Below are positions 47,600-58,663 of a stretch of DNA of 64,000 nt, one piece after another. Both the position numbers and the translations under genes were made by a program. Under the pieces are notes generated by a model. That model searched no databases. It was not told where the DNA came from and worked only from the letters and a program-made list of their open reading frames with translations. The DNA lies in NCBI RefSeq assembly GCF_019649055.1, contig NW_026570265.1:434001-498000 (forward strand), written 5' to 3'. Positions within the stretch are counted from its first letter, which is position 1. The number at the start of each line of letters is the position of its first letter. This DNA comes from Paramacrobiotus metropolitanus (lineage: Eukaryota > Tardigrada > Eutardigrada > Parachela > Macrobiotidae).

Positions 47600-48925
47600 T
47601 TATGCCACTTTCTGCATGGCTTTGTCTATCTGGCCAGCTGAAGTGCATTTGCTCATTGGCATAATCAGCACTGTTATATTTTCATGAGCACCGGTGTTGT
47701 AAATCGTATTGTATCTGCAACCACAACAGATGTTTTGAAACTGTATTATTTACCACTTTATCAAGGTGGATGCTATGAACAGAAATGCATAATTAAGCAC
47801 CATTAGTAATAAAGTGCTAGCATAATCGCAGATCACTTTTCGGGGATCGGAAGAATAAAGCTGTGCCCTATAATGCTCATTGAAGGCATCGTGCTTGGTC
47901 TTTTACTGTAGTTTGATTGCTTTTTTTACTGTAGTTTTTACTGTAGTTTTTACTGTAGTTTTTTACTCGTTTTTGATATTGTGCTTTGTGAAACTCGCAC
48001 TATCATGGCACAGCATTCGGTTTTGCACTTACTTTTAGTAAGGATATGTACGGTCAGTGCAAATTAAAACTGGTATCGCCAAATTGATTACTTTCGGAAA
48101 TGACTTATATTGCCCTTTATTATTGATATTTCACTTTTAAAAAAGAGAGAGGTTCATTCTGTAGAAGTAAACTTACACTTACATGCTTACCAACTGTTTT
48201 AACTGCAAAAAGTTTGGCTGACACTGAAGATATTTTATATATGTACGAGTACGTTCAACGTTTGGGGTTGACACTTCAAAAGTGCTTTTGTGACCTTCAG
48301 AAAAGAATTAACAGAAGTCATGAGCAGCTATACCATTCGAAAGTAGCATAATTAAGTCACACGCAAAGTGAGGAATGCAACTTGCAGTCTGTTACCGATA
48401 GATTTTGTTTATTACATTATTCAATGTTTTTTATTGTTTTAGGGTTTATTCAGATGGAATTGCATTATTTATCTGCATAATCATTTACAGCTGTGTACTA
48501 TAATACAGTACGTGTTTCGATCCTATACAGTACGTGTTCTCTGCATAGCCATCTCGATGATTATTAATTTAGTCTGTTGTTCAAATTCTGAACTTTTTAT
48601 AAAATCAGTATTTTAGGTCCATCGATGATCAATCGGTCAAACACGGATGTCTAACAGTAAGGAAACACGTCTGGAAACATAAATAGCTTGGCACTCGTGA
48701 AGATTTGTAAATGCAGTTAGCATTGATTTACCTTTCAGTTCGGCGTCTCAAAACAGCCTGATAATGTGTTTTATTAATATCCAACTGCATGTCTGTAGTT
48801 AATTTGTCTAGCAACTGGTATTTTGAACTTACAAGCTGAAAATGCCAAGCAATGCCCGAATTGACCGGTGTCACCCGGTTTAAATTCATACTCTTCTGAT
48901 GCTTTAAAATGCCGCTCATCATCAT
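47600..48925 (-). CDS. Unrecognised roughly 102-aa protein, two exons
   Basis: Exon 1 48925-48732 (start at the first of three ATG codons, MMMSGILKHQKSMNLN), donor GAAAG|GTAAAT; exon 2 47714-47600 after GGTTGCAG, joining in phase through an Arg codon. The protein contains SKYQLLDKLTTDMQLDIN, YQAVLRRRTERYNTIYNTG and VLIMPMSKCTSAGQIDKAMQ: likely helical, basic in the middle, no signal peptide. I do not recognise it. It is transcribed divergently from BBOF1, with only 85 bp between the two starts, so they probably share a promoter. A different frame over exon 1 (48774-48977) also looks protein-like, which lowers confidence. Confidence 0.5.
47900..47966. repeat. TTTTTACTGTAG tandem repeat
   Basis: Four to five copies of a 12-14-bp unit containing TTTTACTGTAG, three of them perfect and adjacent (about 47925-47960), inside the intron of the small minus-strand gene. 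Confidence 0.8.
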
Positions 48926-49010
48926 CCGCGTGGACACCGCACAACGCAACCGGCAGCCGAACAATTAACACCATCATCTGTAATCGGTATCCTTAGACCG
49001 AACCAGTTTA

Positions 49011-50671
49011 ATGGCCCCAGCGAAGAAACAAAATGCAAAAAAATCTAATGGGAAAAACAAAGGCAGAAAAAAGTCGTCCGCCAAAAAAACCGAAGACAGT
49101 GTTCCACAACCTGGCTATCCGTACGGGGCTGAGCCGTGGGTAGAAGCGCAACCAATCACACTGCCGGAAACGCCGCCTGGGCACATTCGAACGGTCATAC
49201 CCACTGGCCAGATTATGCCCACATGGACGTTGGTCGCCGGAGAATTATTACGTCAAAAAATTCGTGACGTCAATAATGAAGCGATGATTAACGATGCGAA
49301 GTGGCAGGAAAATGTTCGGTTTCTCAAAGATAAAATTCGCCAGTTGAATGAAGACCTAACCAAGCAAACAGCTACGAACAACTTCATGCAGACTTTGTTG
49401 ACTGTTAACGAAAAGGATGCCGGTGGTGCCATTCAGGAATTATCTCAACAAGGAAAGAATTTAGAGGCACAGCTGGAAACGGTTGAAGGTCATCACAGAA
49501 GGCTAACGGCTCACTTAAAGCAACAAAAGCAAACCGCAGATGCAAACAGCCATGCTTCGATTATTGCATTGGAAAAAGAAATTTCCGGTAAAAACATTAC
49601 ACTCGATACTACAAACTGCAAAAAACTTGTTTAGTGTCTTATTTTGACAGAACAGCCAGAGATACAATTCTCCAGCAACTGACCGCAGAACACTTGGAAC
49701 TGCGCCGCCTGGAAGAAGATCGAGACACTCTGCAGTCATCGATCGGCGAGCTGCGTCGAATGGTATATAAGAGTGAGAAAGGTCATCAACGTAAACTCAT
49801 GATGGCCGATCAGCGGCGTCGCACCGCGCAGAAGAAAGCCCAGGAAGATGCCGAAGCTAAGCTGCAGCAGCTGGCGAAACGAGGGGCCAAAGCGGCACTG
49901 GACAACATCGCGCAACAAACTCAGCAGACAGAAAATGAGACAGCCGAAAGCAGCTTGTCATTTCGTTGGATCTGCGAGAAGGTGCGAAGGAAGCGCGATG
50001 AAGTGAGCGATCTGCGAGCGCTGCTGGATGAACTGATACTGGACCATGACGCCGTCGTATCCGCCTGCGAGGGGAAGATCCGCGAAGGCAAAAGGTTACG
50101 CCGGTGTATACAGCAACTCGCCGATGTTATACATGACACGGAAACGGAAAATAATACCGCTGCGATCGAAATGCATCGCGACTCACAGGACATTACAAGA
50201 GCCATTGAACATACATTTTACGATCGCGATAAACAGATCAATATCTTGACAGCAACGAAAACGGCATTGCAGACCGAGTTGCAAAAGGAAAAACGCATCG
50301 TTCGTCAGCTCATTACCGAGCGTGAATTGGTGGAAAACTTCCTCATTTCCAGTCTAATGGAAGCAAGAAAAATGAAGACTCACATTAACAGCGATCAAGA
50401 TCGCGAAGCAGAAAGAAATTACTTTAAGCAATTGTGTTCGGCATGGAAAGGTCACCAGTCATATCCACCTTTTCAACTGACGCAAAGCATACATGTAAAT
50501 CAAACGCTGTTGCGCTATGCGAGTGCCAGGATACCGTTTCATGAGGATATTTCCCAGCTTAACTGGGCAGAAAAGGAAACTGTTCTGCACATCTTGTTTC
50601 GTTACCTTTGCGAATATCGTACTTACGGACGAAGCGGCACACCTGTTAAAGTACATCGCAATAAAATATAA
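49011..50671 (+). CDS. BBOF1: Basal body-orientation factor 1 homologue (CCDC176)
   Basis: Two exons: 49011-49587 and 49656-50671, joined by a 68-bp intron; 530 aa (human 529). The N-terminus is Lys-rich low complexity (KKSNGKNKGRKKSSAKK), as in vertebrate BBOF1. The middle (residues about 75-400) is long coiled coil. The C-terminal part carries the family-specific blocks: LITERELVENFLISSLMEAR, corresponding to the vertebrate D-E-R-T-E-V-E-R-F-F segment, and DISQLNWAEKETVLHILF, corresponding to D-I-G-D-L-T-W-E-Q-K-E-K-V-L-R-L-L-F. In vertebrates BBOF1 sits in motile cilia and sperm flagella, where it binds axonemal or basal-body structures. An acceptor four codons upstream (at 49650) would break the frame, so 49656 was used. 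Confidence 0.82.
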
Positions 50672-51080
50672 GCCTAATTACGCTTTATATATGAGCGATC
50701 GTATAATCTAAATATTTTAAGGTTGTATCATGTATGCAGTTTACAATTAATTAAAAGATGTCTGCCATGGTGAGTGGAAGGCGCTGCAGGTATGGCCGTA
50801 TGGGAGACGTACGGATCTGATGCGACCGCCATTACGGCATGTACGTATTTATAATTGGTTGCCAATCCTTGCCACTTACAGACTTATTTATTGGAGCTGG
50901 TAAATACCATGTAACAAAATGCACTGCCACAATGGAGATTTTTCCGAAAACGCTGCGGTAGAAATCGATAGCACCATTTCATTGTTACCGAAACTCTTGA
51001 CAATTTGTTACAGTGGAATACGAACTAGCACTACTTTACTTGTGGTGCTTATGTGCATTGTGCAGCACAATGCAGTAAAA
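50672..51080. other. Intergenic, no gene seen
   Basis: 3' region of BBOF1 leading to the transposable element. Confidence 0.5.
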
Positions 51081-51082
51081 TA

Positions 51083-51831
51083 CAGGGGTGCCGGGCCAAG
51101 TTCGGACAGTTAAAAAAATTCCTCTACTTCTACCAGTGAAATCTAAATTTTTTTTACCACTTTTGCGTGATATTAAATGGTCTGTAGCACCTTAAAAATT
51201 TCGTTTCCATGCAAAAAGATGAGGCTCAGAGAATGGGAGCCAAAATTCAAATTTAATTTTCGGTGCAGAAATCGCACTGCTTACTGAGAAATAATCAAGT
51301 TCCTTCGACAAGTATTTAAAAATTGGAGGTGAATGAAAAGTTTTAAACGATAGCATGGCCATCTAGCGGGACTTTCTTCCTACCCTTTTAAGCACTGACA
51401 TCTGGTCTGCTGCTATCAGTGCTCTTGGCAACCGCATTTCTCTAAATGTGCTTCTTAACATACAAGTCTATGGGAGATAAGTCTTACTTCGAGGTTACCG
51501 CGGACCCTGATGGCATGAGTTCCTTTGCTGACCCCTGACGGACACCTTCTGGGTCACTCAACAGTTTTCAAGAACCTTCACACAGAAATGTCAACTGCTA
51601 CATTTTTCAGAGGTACAGTTTTAAGCGCAAGTAAAATGACCACTACCCATTCCTAAAATCTCGTCCTGCCCCTTATTATTTATTATCATAGCGAACATTT
51701 TCAACTTTGATCCTTTTGGATTCGCAACTAAAAGTTGTACTAGAAAACACAAAAGTAACAACAGAATTTGCGTATGGTGATTTTTTAAAATAAAATTTGC
51801 ACAACTGTCCGAACTTGGCCCGGCACCCCTG
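51083..51831. mobile_element. 749-bp MITE with 29-bp perfect terminal inverted repeats, TA target
   Basis: The left end CAGGGGTGCCGGGCCAAGTT (51083 to 51111) is repeated perfectly in reverse complement at 51803-51831. Both ends abut TA (51081-51082 and 51832-51833), the target-site duplication of Tc1/mariner-type transposons. The 690-bp interior has no transposase-like frame. A non-autonomous (MITE) derivative mobilised in trans is the simplest reading. Perfect repeats suggest a fairly recent insertion. Confidence 0.93.
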
Positions 51832-51833
51832 TA

Positions 51834-52128
51834 ATAATTAAGCAAAGCCATACTTCAGTCGACATACCGCCTGCAAACAACACAGCTATAGCCTATTATC
51901 AGTTTTAAAACTGCATTCGCATCATCAGTTCACTACATCCTGCGGAAGCCAAAAGAATTTTTTCTATCTCACATCAAGGAGAAGCACCGCACAATTAAAC
52001 AATTTATAATACAGCATACACGCTCATAGTCTCCCAACAGTTTCTGGAAACTGGCAAAACATGAACGTGAATAAAAAGTGAGAAATTACCAAATGAGCAA
52101 AACTATGGAGAAACATGCCAAAGACGAT
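51834..52128. other. Intergenic, 3' of the checkpoint gene
   Basis: No gene seen; it should contain the 3' UTR of the BUB1/BUBR1 gene. Confidence 0.5.
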
Positions 52129-55100
52129 TCAACGAGCCAGGACACAACTTTTCCGCTGCATAAAGAAAGTAACACGAATCTGTCGGCTCAGCTTGCCGAC
52201 ATTCATCATTTGCACACGACGGACTGTGGTTTCCTCAAATTCCTTTCGAATCTCACATAAATTAGGCAGCTGGTCAGCGGAAGCAGTGTTCAACAATTTA
52301 TGGAAGGTCTGGGACCAAATCTCGGAATACGAACGTTTGAAACTCTTGGTGATCTTCCAGATACCACCTTCTTCGTAAACTTTCATGTACTCTCCAAACA
52401 GCATGGTGTGAATGACATCCAGCACTCCGTACAAATCAATCTCGTATGTCCACGGCCGTCCCTGTAGGATCTCGAAACCTGCCGTAGTTTTCCCTTTGCG
52501 CATAGTGGAAAACGTGGTGCCCGTTTCAAACAACGTTGTATCAATCCCACAACCGAAGTCCGTTAGGACCGCCGATGGAATGGCAACAAATTCTTCCGCA
52601 CTTTCAGCGAGCGACATTTCTTTCAGACCTTGAATAAGGAAGTTATCTGCTTTGATATCGCCATGAATAATGCCGATACTATGCAGACTTTCCACAGCCC
52701 TCAGCACATCCAACGTCAACTTCATGCACAACGGTTCCGGAACAGATTTTTCAGGAGAATTCTGGAAAGCTTTGACTAGCTTAAGGATGGTGTCGTGTTC
52801 GAAAAGTGGAAGCAAATTGTAGGTACCATCATCTTTCAGCCGGAAGAACTGTTGAGCATTAATGATATAGGGCAGGGACTTTTGATAATCCGCCGAAGCG
52901 TTTAACCTCCGCAAGATTTCGCTATGAATGTACTGATCCCACCAACCACTTTTGGGCTGAACTTTTAGTGCCCAGGTATTGCTGGCATCACTTCGACAAC
53001 GGACCCGGTACACGGCGGCATACGATCCTTCTCCTAGCTTTTCTTCCACAATGTATTTGCCATCCAGTCTAAAAACAACATCCAAATTCCAAATCAAGCG
53101 AAATTAATTTAAGAACAGTATCTCTGAAATTAATAGCAGAATAACGGGTACGCACAATTGCCTAATCTCTACAAGTACAACGAAAAAATATCCGTCTTGA
53201 TCCTGCTGAAGTCGCCAGAAGTTTTTATTTCACGACAGCACTTACATACCGATAAACTATAATTGACTTCCTCAAATTAGAGTCATTCAGCCATACTATG
53301 TATTTACCTAAGCACAGTTCTTCCGGAGACAATTTCTGGCAGTTCGGCATCCAACATAATGACCAAAGGATCTGTCTCAACCCGGACCCGCAGGCGCTCC
53401 TTGAACGACTCCATAAAAGAGGCGCAGTAAGGATCGACGGACACTGACCTCTCTTCTGCTTCATCAACTGCTTCATAATTTCCGGTACTTTTTTTACTTC
53501 GCAAGTGCATGGAGATGGTGCTGCTGGCATTGCTTGAAGAGGATGTCTTATTCTCACGACTGCCTTCCAGTATAGGACTCAGCGGATAGTAAGATTGTCG
53601 CCGGCGATAATCATCAGGAGACTGACCCGATATACCACTTGCTTCTGGATCTTTCAGTCTTGTTTTGGGCGTTGATGCCATGCACTTTTCAAAATCAATA
53701 TGGTCGAAAAACTGACTTTCCGATTCCAGCTGAATAGTTTGATCAAAATAAGCCAAACTTTTCCGTGTGGAACTAAATTCGTCCGCGAATCCAGGGTTCA
53801 AACTTTTCCGCGCGGTTATCGGATCCGGTTTACAGACGTCTTGTGGGCTGTCCATTTCAATAGCGGCATCATGTTCCACTTTCACAAATATCCAATTCTC
53901 CGGACTTTTCTTATTGTAATCGTCGTCCTTAGAGCTGCCCGTGTCCTGACCACTTAATTCGAGGACGGCCTCAGATCCTTTCTGGTTGTCATCCAATTTT
54001 TCCGGAGGTGTTGAGATTTCCACTTGACGATTACCGAGCTCTTCCACAGTATCAGAACAAAGCAACCTTTCATCCGCATCCGGAATGCATACAGCCGCAG
54101 GAATGTCGGCAACTTCGTCCTGAAAAATCTCAAAGCCCATGGGTGAACTGTGATTGTCAGAGGGGCGAGCTTCTGGAGAATCTTCGTAGATAGAGAACAT
54201 CTCACAAGTTTCACCTCCCATATCAAAAGACCGCCGTTCTCGCTTGACAACAAAACTGTGTCGCATTGGAGAACGGTTATCACCGAAAGCCCTTCCTGCA
54301 TTTTCATCATCCGTATCTAGCAACCCAGATGCCGCAGACCTTTCCCTGCTTGTCCCGTTCAAAGTCTGATTCCACATAGCATTGATGGCAGGATTAACCG
54401 GATGCTCTGACCAACTCTGGCGTCCACTGAGAGGCTGAGAAGATTGGTACGGTCCCTGGCTGAGTACGATATTGTCTGACTGTTCCGGGTTCTCATTTCC
54501 GGCAAAATAATCTACAAACATGTGACTATGATAAATGTGGTTGCAAAGAAAACACACGGAACCATTACCGTTTCTCATTCCTGTTTGGTCTTCGGAAATT
54601 CCGTTTTGCATCTCTTCTGGTAGCTGTCGCTGTTGGATAGCGCTCAGTATTCGCCCTGCAACTTCGTGCATCATATTTACCCAGGCCGTAGCGGAGTGAT
54701 GTTGACTTTCCGTGATGCGCTCCAGACGCCGCTGAAGATCGTATGCAAAGTTGAACATACAGTCCCATGCGTCCATATCATTTCTATTGATATCTTTGTG
54801 TAAAGCCGTTAAACACGAGCTTAACCCGTTCGCGATACTTTCCGTGACAAATAGATCTTCTTCATTGGACTTGTGGACATCAGACGCCAACCGATACTGC
54901 TCCTCCGCCTCCAGTTTTAACTGATCGATTTCCACTAACTTCTCACCAGCTTCTTGCAGTTTCTGTTCCAAAACTGCATTTTTTTCGTGAAGCAAAGCTA
55001 TTTTATGATGAACATCCTGCTGCAAATGGTCTAACGCCCCACGCTCCTGTTGAAGCGAAATCAGTCTTTCATCCAAGACTTTCTGCTTTTCGGCGAGTTC

Positions 55101-57037
55101 GACCAGCACGTTTCTGCGCTCATACTCAGCAATTTGACGTTGATTCTCGGCCGCAGCCAATTCCAACTTTGCAGCAGCTAATTTTTCAGCCAAAATCTTG
55201 TCAGCATCCTCTTTTTGCTGCTGGCTTTGTCGGGTGCGGCGATAAGATATACACAAGGCTTCTTCTATGGACAGCTCCTGAGATTCTTGGAATAGAGAGT
55301 AATTCCATGCGAAAACCTGCCCATTTGGTGCAGGGGGAGCTGGCTCATACGGGATATTGCTACTGCATGGTAAACGATCGACGGCGGGCTCACGCTTCTT
55401 TGCTCCCGGATCTTTATAATTAAGCACGCTCCAATCGACGGAGCAAACCAAGCCATTCGAAGGCGCCACTGGTGTATTTAGAATACTCTCTAACGGCTGC
55501 TCCTCTTTGACGGAATCCCGGCTTTTCAGTCCGCGGTGATCTGTTATGGGTCGGCGAGATTCTTTCGCTGATTTTTCCGGTGGATCGCGGTGGATTTCAA
55601 ATGGATTGTCTACCCTAGCCGGGACGATTTTCACCGCATGTTTATTTCGAGATTTTTCGAATTTGGTGACTGCAATCGTGTTTTCCCGTTCCTGACTGGT
55701 TGACGGAAATACTGGTTCTTCGGGTGCGTGGGGCCGATCGCTTTTATCGCCTGCATCGTTGAACACACTGACCACAGTAGGCTTCGTAGATTTTTGTTAC
55801 TGGAACAGCTCCGACGACTCCTTTTGTCGTTTCTAGAAAGATGTGCAATAAAGCATTATACGAACGCATTTTACGATTAATACGGCACATAGCAATTACG
55901 GTATTTACGATAAGTTCACAAACTGGTCACTTCAACGATACTGCAGACTGAAAGTAGTACTGCCGGATAGTACGTTCAAACATATGCCATAATTAATTAA
56001 CTTTTCGTATGTTCATATTTCCATCAGCAGGAAAGGCAGCCGAATACAGTCTTCTCAAGCACCGAGCGTCAGCGATCCACATAGAACTTACGGAGTTTAC
56101 TGTCTCCAATGCGGTTAACCGGTGCATCGCCTTTGTCCTTCCCTACTGCTTGCAAAGCTCCCAGGGCTGTTCGTTCCTCTTCCAGTTCATCATCAAATAC
56201 TGAAAATGCTTCAGGGTCCAAAACCAAAGCTCGGGCATCCCGATCCAACAAGGCTTTTTTACCAGCCTGCAGTCGCAGAACGTGATCCGGACAGCCGGCA
56301 CAGGCAGTAATGCCCTTGTCAAGGATTTCTTCTGCTTTCAGTGTGGCTCTCACCGATTCCAATTCCGATGCCCAGGCAAGGTAAAAAACAGGGGAAAGCG
56401 TACCGATCTACAATCACGCAATTTCAGAAAAGGCTAACAAGTACAGTAACAACTATAGTACTATAGAAATTTTACTAATCCGAAAAATGTAAAAAGACTT
56501 GATCAGTTAATATTAAACGAAAACTGGTTGTAAATACTTAACTTCCTTAAAGGTGCACGACTGTGTATTGCAGAACCACAATTACGATGGAACCGAATTT
56601 CGCTGCACAAGCTGGGATCGCTACCGTTACCGTCTTACCTGTTGCTTCTCCATAAAAGAAAAACTTTCCAAAACCAACTTTGGATCTTTAGTCGCAAATT
56701 TAATCCAAATCTTCACAAATCGTTCATCCTGAAAATAGCGCTTGCTTTCCTGGTCACATTGCAGAAAATGCTGACAGCATCGCGTCAGAAGCTCATTGTA
56801 ACCGCTCTCCTTCCCTCCCCGTGGATAATTGCTTTCCACCCACTGAATATACGCATCCCATTCTGCAAGAGGATCATCTCCCGCAGGTTCAGCAATACGC
56901 TGCTCAAACTCCTGTCGTTTTGCATTCAGTTCCAGCGTTTTCGTCTCACTGACATCGGCCAACGATGATACTTGTCGACCCTGGCGTAGAGGCCGAATGT
57001 TCTCCTTGCTCGTATCCCAGTCTTCACTGGCCGCCAT
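52129..57037 (-). CDS. BUB1: Undivided BUB1/BUBR1 (MadBub) spindle-checkpoint kinase
   Basis: Exons: 57037-56639, 56407 to about 56147, about 55781-53308, 53068-52129; about 1350 aa. The second/third exon junction is not certain: the frame before 55781 has a stop, and the phase-0 donor at 56146 is my choice. Order of parts: KEN box at residues 11-13 (DWDTSKENIRPLRQGR); TPR Mad3/Bub1 region (DPLAEWDAYIQWVESNYPRGG); GLEBS-like Bub3 site (SIEEALCISYRR); long coiled coil; ABBA-like motifs; KARD-like LSPILEGSRE, whose LxxIxE fits PP2A-B56 binding; then a C-terminal kinase domain with GEGSYAAV, catalytic Lys in WALKVQ, HGDIKADNF and DFG. BUBR1-type inhibitor motifs and an intact BUB1-type kinase in one gene fit the ancestral state. 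It acts at kinetochores and as part of the mitotic checkpoint complex. Confidence 0.9.
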
Positions 57038-57881
57038 CTATCTGTACAAACAGGGTACGACCCTTATAATATGGAAAAAATTTACGAAATTCCACTAACA
57101 AAGATTCAAAAGCAAATAACAAGTCTATTACAACACATGATAAAAAATCAGATATATTACGGTCTACGGATATTTTAATCGACAGAAATTTAATTAAATT
57201 GGAAAAGCCAACTCTTAACAGTCATTGTCAACAAATAACACATTCCTTTCCAAAGTAAATAAGTAAAGTTATTCCACAGTACCATCTAATTTACAATTAA
57301 TTAAAAACAAAATGAGCTTTCAATACTCACAACGGCTTTCATTAGCATTCATTGGAGCACTACTGCATCAGCCATCACCAAATCAGGACTAATTATAATA
57401 AAGAAGAACTATAATGTTGTAGGACTAATAAAGACTGCCACCGTACCTGAAATTTGATCAGCTAGTGAGGAGGAAGATTATGCTGACAATCCCATAGGTT
57501 CGCTTTTTGCAATCCCGTTTAACGCTTTCAAAGTGAATACGAAGTCAAAATTAAAATCTAAATGGAAACTTGAAGCTAAAAGGTTAAAAATTCATATGAG
57601 CACCCGGATCCTGCAGAACGGCAGCAGAAACTAGAAATCCTCCGCACAAGGAAAATAACACACACGTTGCGCAACCGGGCGCGCACGTGCATCCGATTGG
57701 GGCAATCGTGCATGTGCGTGAATTAATCCCTGGCCGGGCGCATGGAAATCATAACCCGATTTGAAATTTGCAAATATTTTTGACTTTTCAGTTTTCGTAA
57801 AGTAGCGTATTTTGTTCCTTCTTGATTCACATTTTGTTTATCATATAATAGTGCGATTTTCCGGAACGGGAATTCTGCGCC
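57038..57881. other. Divergent intergenic region BUB1/UQCRH, no gene seen
   Basis: It should hold two promoters. An imperfect hairpin (GCGCACGTGCATCCGATT against CAATCGTGCATGTGCG) lies near 57690-57720 and contains CACGTG, an E-box core. Confidence 0.5.
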
Positions 57882-58663
57882 ATGGCTAAACATGAGGTAT
57901 GTTAAATCATGGGCGTGCTACTTGCTATTAAAGCTGCTGCTTCGTAGTTGGGAACTATGCGTAAGTAAGGACTACGGTCTATGCAGGAGATCTTACGAAT
58001 TTTCTGTTTTGTGACTTTTGTCGCTTTGTTGTGAATTGGTCACAACTCACAAGGGTATTCTTCACCGTAAAAAAAGATAGAAAATTTAACTGAAATGGAC
58101 GACTAAAATTTGTTGTTAGATTTGAATGCATCCAGGCTGCACATGGCATATTGACCCATCCCATATTGCCATATTGTCCGTCCCATCTATATTCTATACC
58201 ATTATGGCATTATCCTATCCGAACTTACAGTAGAACGACTGTTAAATATTAAAATTGTCAATCGAATTTTATTGTCTTATGCAACGGGACGCTGTCCCCT
58301 CAAGGCATTGGATAATTGACACCGCAGAAGATAAAATCATCATCGTTTTATTCATGTTGCATTATCAATGTTTTAGGATGAGCCACAAGAAGAGGAGGGA
58401 TTTGTGGTAAGTTTGGTTTGCGTCAAAGACTACCATTTTGTTTCGGGGTTAAGGTTGTGACCATTGGTCGTATTCCACAGGATCCGCAAGCTAAGCTGAG
58501 GGAAAAATGCTCGGCCAAGCCCGACTGCGCTAAACTGTCTCAAAGGCTGGAAGAATGCAACGAAAGGGTGCGAGGGCGCATAAAAACCAGTGAAACCTGC
58601 CATGAAGAAGTCGTTGACTTGTTTCATTGTGTGGATCATTGCGTAAGGAAGAATGGATTTTAA
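57882..58663 (+). CDS. UQCRH: Cytochrome b-c1 complex subunit 6 (hinge protein)
   Basis: Three exons: 57882-57896 (15 nt, MAKHE), 58377-58406 (DEPQEEEGFV), 58481-58663; 75 aa, somewhat shorter than the vertebrate precursor. The acidic N-terminus and the twin Cys pairs of the hairpin fold are present: REKCSAKPDCAKL, RLEECNERV, SETCHEEVVDLFHCVDHC. It belongs to respiratory complex III on the intermembrane-space side, helps the cytochrome c1-cytochrome c contact, and is imported by the disulfide relay. The first exon is only five codons; phases agree and the ATG context (GCGCCATGG) is good. Confidence 0.9.

Noticed and set aside
48774-48977. Alternative frame with a signal-peptide-like start (MMVLIVRLPVALCGVHA)
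   Set aside because: It ends quickly and has no downstream exon in phase, whereas the other frame splices in phase to a coding-like second exon.
52129-53097. Kinase frame as a separate gene
   Set aside because: The frame before the acceptor at 53069 is intronic; the exon joins in phase to the large upstream exon, and the combined order matches BUB1/BUBR1.
53954-54310. Open frames in other phases of the large BUB1 exon
   Set aside because: Shadows of a 2.5-kb coding exon.
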